From positions 1 to 15,531 of the forward strand of contig JAEENF010000181.1 of the NCBI GenBank assembly GCA_016283605.1: a stretch of 15,531 bases of DNA, in the 5' to 3' direction. The DNA comes from Prevotella sp. GTDB lineage: Bacteria > Bacteroidota > Bacteroidia > Bacteroidales > Bacteroidaceae. Below the pieces are notes generated by a model. It made no database searches. It was not told the DNA's origin and saw nothing but the letters and a program-made list of their open reading frames with translations. A program made the translations under genes and the position numbers. Shown here in pieces: positions 6,884 through 13,434 of the stretch (position 1 is the stretch's first letter; every line of letters starts with the position of its first letter).

Positions 6884-7864
6884 ATGAAGAAAATTGGATT
6901 TATCTCAGCAATGCTCTTCCTTTTCGGAATGAGCAGTCAGGTTATGGCACAGAATGACCACTCTGTGGCCAAGGACAACCAGAAGAACCAAGCCCAGTTG
7001 ACACTGAGCAATGGTGATGTCAAGTACTACAACACCGAGGATGTTCAAAGCATCGATATCAAAGACAAACAAGTGCGGGTAGCCCAGGCTGCCGGCAACG
7101 ACGTCTTCGACAATCAGGTGACGGACATCTCCTTCTTCAAGGCTCAGGCGTCAGCCGCTGAAGTGACGAAGGCTGATCTGATCGGTCTGTGGGAAGTGAG
7201 AGGCCATGAGGAGTCTGGCGAGGATTACTTTGCCCTACAATTTACAGAAGACAAGGTAACTATCATTGAGCAGCCTCAATATGGAGACCGTCAGGAGCTA
7301 ACTATCCCCTATACCTTGGAGAATGGGGTTCTGACTTACATGTACCCTGCAACCGAATGGTCAGAAGCTTATACTGAGAGTAAGAATGTTTCGCTGCTCT
7401 ACGACAAGTCCGTCCTGCTAATGAAGTACATTCCTGATTACTTTGACATCAAGGATGATATTGAGATGGCAGAGATCTGGTACAAGGAGGGCAAGAATCC
7501 CGACACTTCGAAGGACAAGCTTGACGGCAAGTGGTTCTGCTATCATAGAGACAGTCGGGAGGAGGTTAACAATGGGCTTATCATCAAGGGCGACAAGGCT
7601 GAATTTATCATTGGCGCATGGTCGACACGTATGGTTGGTACCTATATTTATGAGAACGGTGTTCTCTATCTCCATCCGACAGAATACTACATAGGCCGTG
7701 ATGAAGGTATGTGGGGCTATGGATACATCGACCCCGCAACACTGGAATCCCCCGTATGGTATCCAACCGGTCCAGAATTCCCGGAGACGTTCATGTTTAT
7801 TGTCAACGGTGACGAGGCTTACGGCTGGTATGCCAATCAGCCCCGCCGCTACTACAGACAGTAA
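6884..7864 (+). CDS. Secreted protein with two lipocalin-like domains
   Basis: A 326-residue exported protein with signal peptide cleavage near VMAQ/N (residue 23). Residues about 35-90 carry the LSNGDVKYYNTEDVQSIDI motif, like the body of the preceding small protein. Two related blocks follow: 97-203, opening LIGLWEV, and 211-323, opening LDGKWFC. Each holds beta strands with phrases such as YTLENGVLTYMYP and YIYENGVLYLHP, the pattern of Bacteroidota lipocalin-like domains. These fold as small barrels and may bind a hydrophobic ligand or other proteins; here that is inferred. It lacks both the lipobox and the sorting tail, so it may be periplasmic. A clear AGGAGG at 6870-6875 precedes the start, unusual in this phylum. 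The gap to the previous gene is 20 bp, consistent with one transcript. Confidence 0.75.
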   Translation: MKKIGFISAMLFLFGMSSQVMAQNDHSVAKDNQKNQAQLTLSNGDVKYYNTEDVQSIDIKDKQVRVAQAAGNDVFDNQVTDISFFKAQASAAEVTKADLIGLWEVRGHEESGEDYFALQFTEDKVTIIEQPQYGDRQELTIPYTLENGVLTYMYPATEWSEAYTESKNVSLLYDKSVLLMKYIPDYFDIKDDIEMAEIWYKEGKNPDTSKDKLDGKWFCYHRDSREEVNNGLIIKGDKAEFIIGAWSTRMVGTYIYENGVLYLHPTEYYIGRDEGMWGYGYIDPATLESPVWYPTGPEFPETFMFIVNGDEAYGWYANQPRRYYRQ

Positions 7865-7905
7865 ATTCTGCTGAATAGACTGTTAAGCCCAAAACTAAAA
7901 AGAAT

Positions 7906-10900
7906 ATGAAAACTAGAAACTATATCCTGTCATTTCTACAAGCACTGACCATGCTTGTAGTCATGACGGCGATGATGGCCTGCTCGTCGAGCAAGGACGA
8001 AGTTGAGGAACCGCCAGTGCCAATCCCAGAGACCCCCGATGTGGTGAAAGATCCCGTGAAGGTCACGCAGTACGGTCAGTCTGCACAGTTCAAGAACGAT
8101 ATCGATGCAGTGTGCCAGCTGGCATTCGTGCTCCGGGCTATGACCTGGAACTACTGGATGATGGCTTCCGACGGCTTGAAACAGCCCGAGGATTTCTTTA
8201 CGGTGTCTCCGGAGAATCTTGGCAAGAACCAGCCCAAACTGATGGAGGAGTATTTGGAGATGCTCACCTATCTTGTGAATCATGCTGACGCGTATGAGGA
8301 GGCATTTGATAATCTGGAAAGGAATGACATATTACCAAAACCGACAGGTAAAACTCGTGGCATCCTAAGCGATGGCCTGGGCTTCAATGTCGCCGCCAAG
8401 TCATCTGCCGCCATGGGTCGCCAGGCCGTGATGGGTATCATCCGCTTGGGCGGATGGTCGACGGATGCCAAGATGCTGACCAAACTTTACAACGAGATTC
8501 CCGCCGCCCAGCGGCGCGGCTATTCGAATGCCATCGACTTCTGGCAGGACTTCAGCGCCGGTAAGATCGACGACCGTTCCAATGTCATCTTCAATAATCT
8601 CTATAAGTTGAGCGCAGACGCCGATACCCAGCAATTCAGGGAGAAATGTGATGAAATCGGTATCACGCCCAGCACCAACATGGCCATCATCACCCAGAAA
8701 ATGGCTAATGCCGGATTCAATCTTATCGTCGATGCCTGTCCCATCAATCTGAGCCAGGGCATTGATCTCTATAACACGGTGGACGCCCAGATGCAGGTGA
8801 TGACCAACTCGCTCAAGTTCAAGAAAAACGAGGATGGCACCTTCTCATACGACGGTGTCAATACCGATGTCCTGAAAAACTGGGCACAGGTCTGGGGACA
8901 CAACGTCGTGAACTATGGCCGCGACTATGTGAAGTTCATGGACAAGATGGAAGCCGGCTGGCAGGAGGAATACTTCACCAACTGGGACGAAGCCAAGGAC
9001 TGGTGGATAGACAATGTGTTCAAGGATGCCTATGACTTCACTGCCAACGAACAGATCTTTAGCGACAACCTGAAGGAAGCGTTCAACGATCACGGCAAAA
9101 AGATGGGCCTGACAACGATCACAAAGGTACAAGAGATCAACGGCAAGGAGATAACCTGCATTTTCGTGGTAGATCCTGAGACCGGCAAGATCAAGCTGGG
9201 CTTCACCAAGGACGAGAACGGTAACATTCAGATCTATCCCGGCTCCGACGGCGGTAAAAAGACCATCACCGTGGTGAACCGTCAGACAGGCGAACGTTAT
9301 ACTAAGCAGGTGGACATCAATAAGGACAAGGAAACAATCATCGACGCAGACCTTAGGCATGATGAGGAACTCCTGGAGGAGAAACCTGCTAACGGATTCC
9401 TCAGACTGGACCCCAGTTCGTGGACAGACAACACAGGCGATGCCGTTTCCCAGCGCATCACCATCAAGACCAACTACATGTACTACCAGTGCAAGACCGA
9501 GCAGGACTGGATTGAAGCATCCGTAGCGAGAGACGCCAACTTCCTGTATGTGAAGCTGAAGAAGAACGACAAAGGCAAGGATCCCAACGACAAGGATAGC
9601 AAGCCCGAGATGCGCACCGGTGCCGTACTGGTGATGGCTACCGACTCGAAGGGTGCGGTACTCGATAAAGCCGTGCTGAGCATCACGCAGAAACCGTATG
9701 TAGAACAGAAGGATGAAGGCTGGGTTAGAGCAAATCCATCGTCCATCGAAATGGACGGAAAGGGCGGTACTCAACTCATCAGACTTGATCACCCGTTCTC
9801 ATTCAACTACTTGGGTGCCAAAGTGGACGGCAGTCTGAATAGCTGGGCTTCGCTCACTGCTTCCGACGATGGCTATACGCTGAAGGTTGAACCCAACAAC
9901 ACGATGGAAGATCGTACAGGCTCTATCACGTTCTACGCCGCAGTGACGGCATCGGCACTCGATGATGTCATGAACAAGGGTGTCAAAGCCGATCCCGAAC
10001 TGTGTGCAACGACCGTCGTCGTCGTGAAACAGGCTGCGGGCAGCACAGAGATAAAGCTGTCACCAGAGTCTGTCGAATTCGATGCCGAGGGTGGCACGCA
10101 GAAAGTCACCATCGACGCAGGCGTCTATAAACACTTTGAGGCCGATCCTGATGATTCCAGTGTCAGCTGGCTGACTGTGGCCTTAGGCTCAGGATGGTCC
10201 TTCGATGTGAAGGCTAAGCCAAACAATGGCACTGAACCTCGTTCAGGAACAGTCATCGTGCGTTGTTATAATGATGCAAAGGATGCCGGTAAGACCGTGA
10301 CCCTCAAGGTGACGCAGAAAGCTATAGAGGTACAGTATGATGTCTCTGTCGACCCGACGGAACTCTATTTCAGCTCTGCCATGAGTTCTCAAGAAATCGC
10401 CGTCAACTGTGACTGGGACAACGTCCCCTACACACACTATGGCGTCAGAATACCAGAGGAGTATAAAGACTGGATATCCGGTAAGGTATCGGGTGGTAAG
10501 GTTATAGCCACTGTGCAGCCTAATATGGAATTCAAGAAGCGTGAAGGCTATATCAACTGCTACGTCCGTCAGAAGGACAGGCCGGAGGAAGAATGGGTAT
10601 TCATGCCTGTACAGATTTATCAGGACAAACCGTCTCCAGTAGAGGCCTCGATGAAATTCATTGGTAAATGGACCTATGAAAATTCGAGGGACGACTGGTA
10701 TGTAGAGTATAGCTTCGGTGCCGACGGCAGTTATTTCTGTAAATGGGATACGCCAAGCACAAAGTTCACAGAGACGGGTACATACGTCATTAGCAGCTAT
10801 GAGGAATTTGGTAGTGGCGATGTTGTCATGGAGGCCCAACTTAATGAGCGTTATACACGAGACGGTAGTGTTAATCTAAGAACCGAGACCGTCAAACTCG

Positions 10901-10992
10901 TTAAGTATTCCGGATATATAGACGGAAAATGGGTTGAGAAAGGTTTGCGTGAACTGCAAATCGGGTGGAATACATATACTAAAAAGAACTGA
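7906..10992 (+). CDS. Large lipoprotein with BACON-type domains and lipocalin-like C-terminus
   Basis: A 1028-residue lipoprotein, last gene of the operon. The lipobox is AMMAC (Cys26), followed by SSSKDEVEEPPVP, an acidic tether much like that of the metalloprotease lipoprotein. Residues about 55-400 form a mainly helical region of unknown type, rich in Trp and Asn. Four beta units follow at about 498-597, 606-710, 714-806 and 812-907. The clearest reads IKLSPESVEFDAEGGTQKVTI ... SWLTV ... RSGTV ... LKVTQKA, the BACON signature. BACON domains are linked to binding of carbohydrate or mucin, or to spacing other domains off the surface. The C-terminus (about 915-1025, FIGKWTYENSRDDWYVEYSF) is lipocalin-like, echoing the preceding gene. 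It is probably a surface-exposed binding protein; no catalytic residues are recognised. It ends three bases before a strong terminator. Confidence 0.8.
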   Translation: MKTRNYILSFLQALTMLVVMTAMMACSSSKDEVEEPPVPIPETPDVVKDPVKVTQYGQSAQFKNDIDAVCQLAFVLRAMTWNYWMMASDGLKQPEDFFTVSPENLGKNQPKLMEEYLEMLTYLVNHADAYEEAFDNLERNDILPKPTGKTRGILSDGLGFNVAAKSSAAMGRQAVMGIIRLGGWSTDAKMLTKLYNEIPAAQRRGYSNAIDFWQDFSAGKIDDRSNVIFNNLYKLSADADTQQFREKCDEIGITPSTNMAIITQKMANAGFNLIVDACPINLSQGIDLYNTVDAQMQVMTNSLKFKKNEDGTFSYDGVNTDVLKNWAQVWGHNVVNYGRDYVKFMDKMEAGWQEEYFTNWDEAKDWWIDNVFKDAYDFTANEQIFSDNLKEAFNDHGKKMGLTTITKVQEINGKEITCIFVVDPETGKIKLGFTKDENGNIQIYPGSDGGKKTITVVNRQTGERYTKQVDINKDKETIIDADLRHDEELLEEKPANGFLRLDPSSWTDNTGDAVSQRITIKTNYMYYQCKTEQDWIEASVARDANFLYVKLKKNDKGKDPNDKDSKPEMRTGAVLVMATDSKGAVLDKAVLSITQKPYVEQKDEGWVRANPSSIEMDGKGGTQLIRLDHPFSFNYLGAKVDGSLNSWASLTASDDGYTLKVEPNNTMEDRTGSITFYAAVTASALDDVMNKGVKADPELCATTVVVVKQAAGSTEIKLSPESVEFDAEGGTQKVTIDAGVYKHFEADPDDSSVSWLTVALGSGWSFDVKAKPNNGTEPRSGTVIVRCYNDAKDAGKTVTLKVTQKAIEVQYDVSVDPTELYFSSAMSSQEIAVNCDWDNVPYTHYGVRIPEEYKDWISGKVSGGKVIATVQPNMEFKKREGYINCYVRQKDRPEEEWVFMPVQIYQDKPSPVEASMKFIGKWTYENSRDDWYVEYSFGADGSYFCKWDTPSTKFTETGTYVISSYEEFGSGDVVMEAQLNERYTRDGSVNLRTETVKLVKYSGYIDGKWVEKGLRELQIGWNTYTKKN

Positions 10993-10994
10993 CG

Positions 10995-11037
10995 AAAAAA
11001 CCTCCTATTAGGGCTTCCTAGTAGGAGGTTTTTTTTT
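10995..11037. terminator. Bidirectional intrinsic terminator
   Basis: AAAAAACCTCCTA pairs with TAGGAGGTTTTTT. An inner TAGG/CCTA helix closes on a GCTT loop, joined by one T-G wobble. Nine Ts follow on the plus strand and six on the minus strand. It ends both the secreted-protein operon and the convergent GH5-dehydrogenase transcript. Confidence 0.9.
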
Positions 11038-11053
11038 AGATCTGCATCTATTT

Positions 11054-11812
11054 CTATGATCTTACTATCATGCTGCCGCTGGCCTGATGCGTGGCGAGGA
11101 TGAGGACCTCGGCAATCTGCACATGCTCGGGGGCATTGGCGGCATAGACGGCCACATCGGCGATGTCGTCGCCTGTGAGTGGTTTGATGCCCTTATAGAC
11201 GTTGGCAGCTCGGCCGGTATCTCCATGGAAACGGATGTTGCTGAAGTTGGTCTCAACAAGTCCCGGCTTCAGGTTCGTCACACGGATGGCCGTACCGGCA
11301 ATATCGATTCGCAGACCGTCGGACAAGGCTTTCACAGCAGCCTTCGTGGCACAATAGACGTTGCCGCCGGCATAAGCGGCATCGCCTGCAACAGACCCTA
11401 TGTTAATAATGTGACCGCGGTTGCGCTCCACCATGCCTGGCACAATAAGGCGCGTCATCGTCAGCAAACCCTTGACGTTCGTGTCAATCATGGTGTCCCA
11501 GTCTTCGGGGTTACCTTCATATTCGGGTTCCAGTCCCAGAGCCAGACCGGCATTGTTCACCAGCACATCGATGGCCTGCCACTCTTCAGGCAGTCCGGTG
11601 ATGTATTTCTTGGCTTTCTCACGGTCTCTCACGTCGAAGGCCAGCGTCATGACCTTCGCACCTTTCTCTGTCAGTTCCTTACGGATCTCTGCCAGCCGGT
11701 GTTCATTACGGCCTGTCAGAATCAACTTGTCGCCGTTATCAGCGAATTTCCTGGCGCAACCGAGTCCGATACCGCTCGTGGCGCCTGTAATCAATACGAT
11801 CTTATTCATCAT
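11054..11812 (-). CDS. ydfG: Short-chain dehydrogenase, YdfG-like
   Basis: A 252-residue classical short-chain dehydrogenase/reductase using a nicotinamide cofactor. The Rossmann glycine motif TGATSGIG is at 9-16, NNAG at 86-89, and the Asn-Ser-Tyr-Lys catalytic set at Asn112, Ser140, Tyr153 and Lys157 (YCATK). Segments such as NNAGLALG.EP, DWDTMIDTN and GMVERNRGHIINIGS closely match E. coli YdfG, which oxidises 3-hydroxy acids and L-allo-threonine with NADP. An Arg after the second strand (GRNEHR) also favours NADP. It is cytosolic and full length for the family. It lies 20 bp after the GH5 gene and probably shares its transcript. The true substrate here is open. Confidence 0.88.
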   Translation of the reverse strand: MMNKIVLITGATSGIGLGCARKFADNGDKLILTGRNEHRLAEIRKELTEKGAKVMTLAFDVRDREKAKKYITGLPEEWQAIDVLVNNAGLALGLEPEYEGNPEDWDTMIDTNVKGLLTMTRLIVPGMVERNRGHIINIGSVAGDAAYAGGNVYCATKAAVKALSDGLRIDIAGTAIRVTNLKPGLVETNFSNIRFHGDTGRAANVYKGIKPLTGDDIADVAVYAANAPEHVQIAEVLILATHQASGSMIVRS

Positions 11813-11832
11813 GTCATCTCTTTCTCTGTACG

Positions 11833-12972
11833 TTATTCTCCCAATTTCTTGCCAGACATCAGAAGCTCCACGAGGGGACGGTCCTTGAAAGTGTGGCGCT
11901 GCTGATCCCAGAAACCGAAGTCGGCATCATAGCACCAAGTGGTCCAGGCGATGTTGAACTCGTCGAAGACGGTCAGCATGTCGCGCGTCCAGTTGTAGGC
12001 CAGCTCACGGTCGACGGGTTCGTAGACACCCCATTCGCCGCAGAAGAGCTGGAGACCGTATTTCTTCGCGGCCTCGATGGCATCGCGGAACTGTTCACGA
12101 ATCTTGTCGATGTTCCATACCTGCTCGGTATATTGTTTCAGGTCAGCCTTGATGGCCTCGGGAGCCTTGTCGTAGTCCTCCTTCGACACGAGCACACCGG
12201 GATAGCTGACCTTACCCTTATACAGACCTAAAGGTGTCCACCATGCACCGTAGTGAGTCAGAATCATCGGATTATAGTAGTGGAAGGAGAGGATGATGTT
12301 CTTGTCACCCTCAGGAACCTTGAGGAACTTCATGGTCTCATGGCCCTGCCAACGGTTGGAGCCGATGACGAGAGTGCGCTGGGGCTCGACCTTACGGAGG
12401 GCCTTGTGGACTTTGGCCACCAGCTGGTTCCACTGCTCATGCTCGTCGGCCACGGGCTCGTTCATAAACTCATACGCCACCCAGTCGCAGCTGCGGTCCT
12501 TCAGGAAATCGGAGAGCTGATACCAGAGGTTGATGAGGTCCTGCTGGGCTTTCTCTGAAGTGAAGAGCGTATTGGCTGACGAGCCGTTCTCGTTGACGGC
12601 ATTGAAATAGTGTGAACGGATGATGTGCAGATCGACGATGGCGCGGAGGTTGTGCTTGCGCGACCAGTCGAGGGCGTTCTTCAGCAACTGCCAGGCCTCG
12701 GGCAGCTTGTTGCCCTTTTCATCCCAGAACTGCACCTCGTCGATGGGGATGCGCACAAAGTCGAAGCCCAGATCGTGGAGGCGTTCGAAGTCGTCCTCCT
12801 GGATATGCAACCGGCGGGCTTCGCCACGCTGCTCTGACTGTGAGAGCCAGTGGCTGACGTTGGTACCACGCTTGATGCGGAAGTTATTGACTTTGCCGTC
12901 CTGCGCAAGGCAGTTCAGCGAGACGAACAATGCTGCAATGACGGCAGCGAGGGTAAAAACATTCTTCTTCAT
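11833..12972 (-). CDS. Secreted GH5-family glycoside hydrolase (cellulase-like)
   Basis: A 379-residue exported glycosidase with a (beta/alpha)8 fold of glycoside hydrolase family 5. The signal peptide ends at CLAQ/D (about residue 24). The start of the barrel is RGTNVSHWLSQ, with HDLGFDFVRIPID after it. The acid/base Glu172 lies in FMNEP, the nucleophile Glu313 in FCGEWG, with the usual HYY at 231-233. It should act on beta-linked glucan or mannan-type chains by a retaining mechanism; the substrate cannot be read from the sequence. A frame extends up to 13011, but ATG 12972 is preferred. It begins the signal peptide, and the upstream residues (MCIFAATTTKNT) are encoded across the promoter box at 12999-13006. 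There is no SusC/SusD pair nearby, so this is not a classical PUL. It is followed by the dehydrogenase gene. Confidence 0.87.
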   Translation of the reverse strand: MKKNVFTLAAVIAALFVSLNCLAQDGKVNNFRIKRGTNVSHWLSQSEQRGEARRLHIQEDDFERLHDLGFDFVRIPIDEVQFWDEKGNKLPEAWQLLKNALDWSRKHNLRAIVDLHIIRSHYFNAVNENGSSANTLFTSEKAQQDLINLWYQLSDFLKDRSCDWVAYEFMNEPVADEHEQWNQLVAKVHKALRKVEPQRTLVIGSNRWQGHETMKFLKVPEGDKNIILSFHYYNPMILTHYGAWWTPLGLYKGKVSYPGVLVSKEDYDKAPEAIKADLKQYTEQVWNIDKIREQFRDAIEAAKKYGLQLFCGEWGVYEPVDRELAYNWTRDMLTVFDEFNIAWTTWCYDADFGFWDQQRHTFKDRPLVELLMSGKKLGE

Positions 12973-12998
12973 GATTGTATTCTTAGTTGTTGTTGCTG

Positions 12999-13006
12999 CA
13001 AAGATA
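12999..13006 (-). promoter_or_regulatory. -7 box of the GH5-dehydrogenase transcript
   Basis: On the minus strand it reads TATCTTTG followed by CA, matching TAnnTTTG. Transcription would begin near 12990-12995, about 20 nt before the ATG at 12972, which rules out the longer frame from 13011. No clear -33 TTTG is seen. Confidence 0.7.
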
Positions 13007-13106
13007 CACAAAAAGATTGAGATAAGTGCGTTTGTTGTGAAAGTTTAACTCAAACGTTTACATGACTTTTTCGGGTCAGAACGTTACAACGTAGCAGAAA
13101 AGTGCT

Positions 13107-13114
13107 TACCTTTG
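13107..13114 (+). promoter_or_regulatory. -7 box of the 79-residue protein gene
   Basis: TACCTTTG followed by CA, the same octamer as the regulator promoter. The expected start is near 13118-13123, giving a leader of about 31-36 nt with no clear Shine-Dalgarno. The rest of the divergent 13007-13153 spacer shows no further site that I could support. Confidence 0.65.
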
Positions 13115-13153
13115 CACCATCGAACAAACTACAACAAAATAAAATGAACAGCT

Positions 13154-13393
13154 ATGAGTAAGAAATTTGTTATCGGAGACCGATTAAAAGATGAGTGGAT
13201 CTCAGTGTTGGACACTGACAAGAAGAAGCTCGAGTTTACAAATCATCTGGCCAGTGCCAAGGAGTATCTGCAGGAGGAAGACGCACAGATCAGCCTCCAG
13301 AAGATTCAGGAGACCGGCTATTTCAGCGACTTGCAGATCTATCTGAAAGAGGACAACAAGGCCTACAAGATCGACGAAAGTGACACGCTATAA
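13154..13393 (+). CDS. Small acidic protein of unknown function
   Basis: A 79-residue cytoplasmic protein that I do not recognise. It has no signal peptide, membrane helix or cysteine. It is highly charged, with a probable central helix (NHLASAKEYLQEEDAQISLQKIQETG) and a strand-like C-terminus (LQIYLKEDNKAYKID). The reality of the gene is supported by a TAnnTTTG promoter at the right distance, coding-like codon use similar to its neighbours, and a perfect terminator that includes its stop codon. It is a monocistronic unit between the GH5 operon and the mutase gene, with no functional clue from either. A small regulatory or protein-binding role is possible but is only a guess. Confidence 0.7.
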   Translation: MSKKFVIGDRLKDEWISVLDTDKKKLEFTNHLASAKEYLQEEDAQISLQKIQETGYFSDLQIYLKEDNKAYKIDESDTL

Positions 13394-13434
13394 TAAAAGA
13401 AATCCCCTCGCGCTGCGAGGGGATTTCTTTTATT
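13392..13434. terminator. Bidirectional intrinsic terminator shared by convergent genes
   Basis: A perfect 20-bp stem: arm 13392-13411 (ending ATCCCCTCGC) and arm 13415-13434 (starting GCGAGGGGAT), with loop GCT. T-rich outer arms serve both directions. The stop codon of the plus-strand small gene and that of the minus-strand mutase gene are both inside the hairpin. Confidence 0.9.

Noticed and set aside
8845..9792. Long antisense frame (315 codons) opposite the BACON lipoprotein
   Set aside because: It has no recognisable domain, and the plus-strand frame has a lipobox and domain repeats. It is a by-product of codon bias.
11087..11905. Antisense frame (272 codons) opposite the dehydrogenase
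   Set aside because: The minus strand has the complete Rossmann and catalytic motifs. The plus frame has none of its own.
11054..12972. GH5-dehydrogenase pair as part of a polysaccharide utilisation locus
   Set aside because: No SusC/SusD-like genes or other carbohydrate enzymes are in view, and the shared operator-like element is absent from this promoter.
12973..13011. Extended start of the GH5 gene at 13011
   Set aside because: It would be upstream of the predicted transcription start and puts a non-signal-like stretch before MKKNVFTLAAV.
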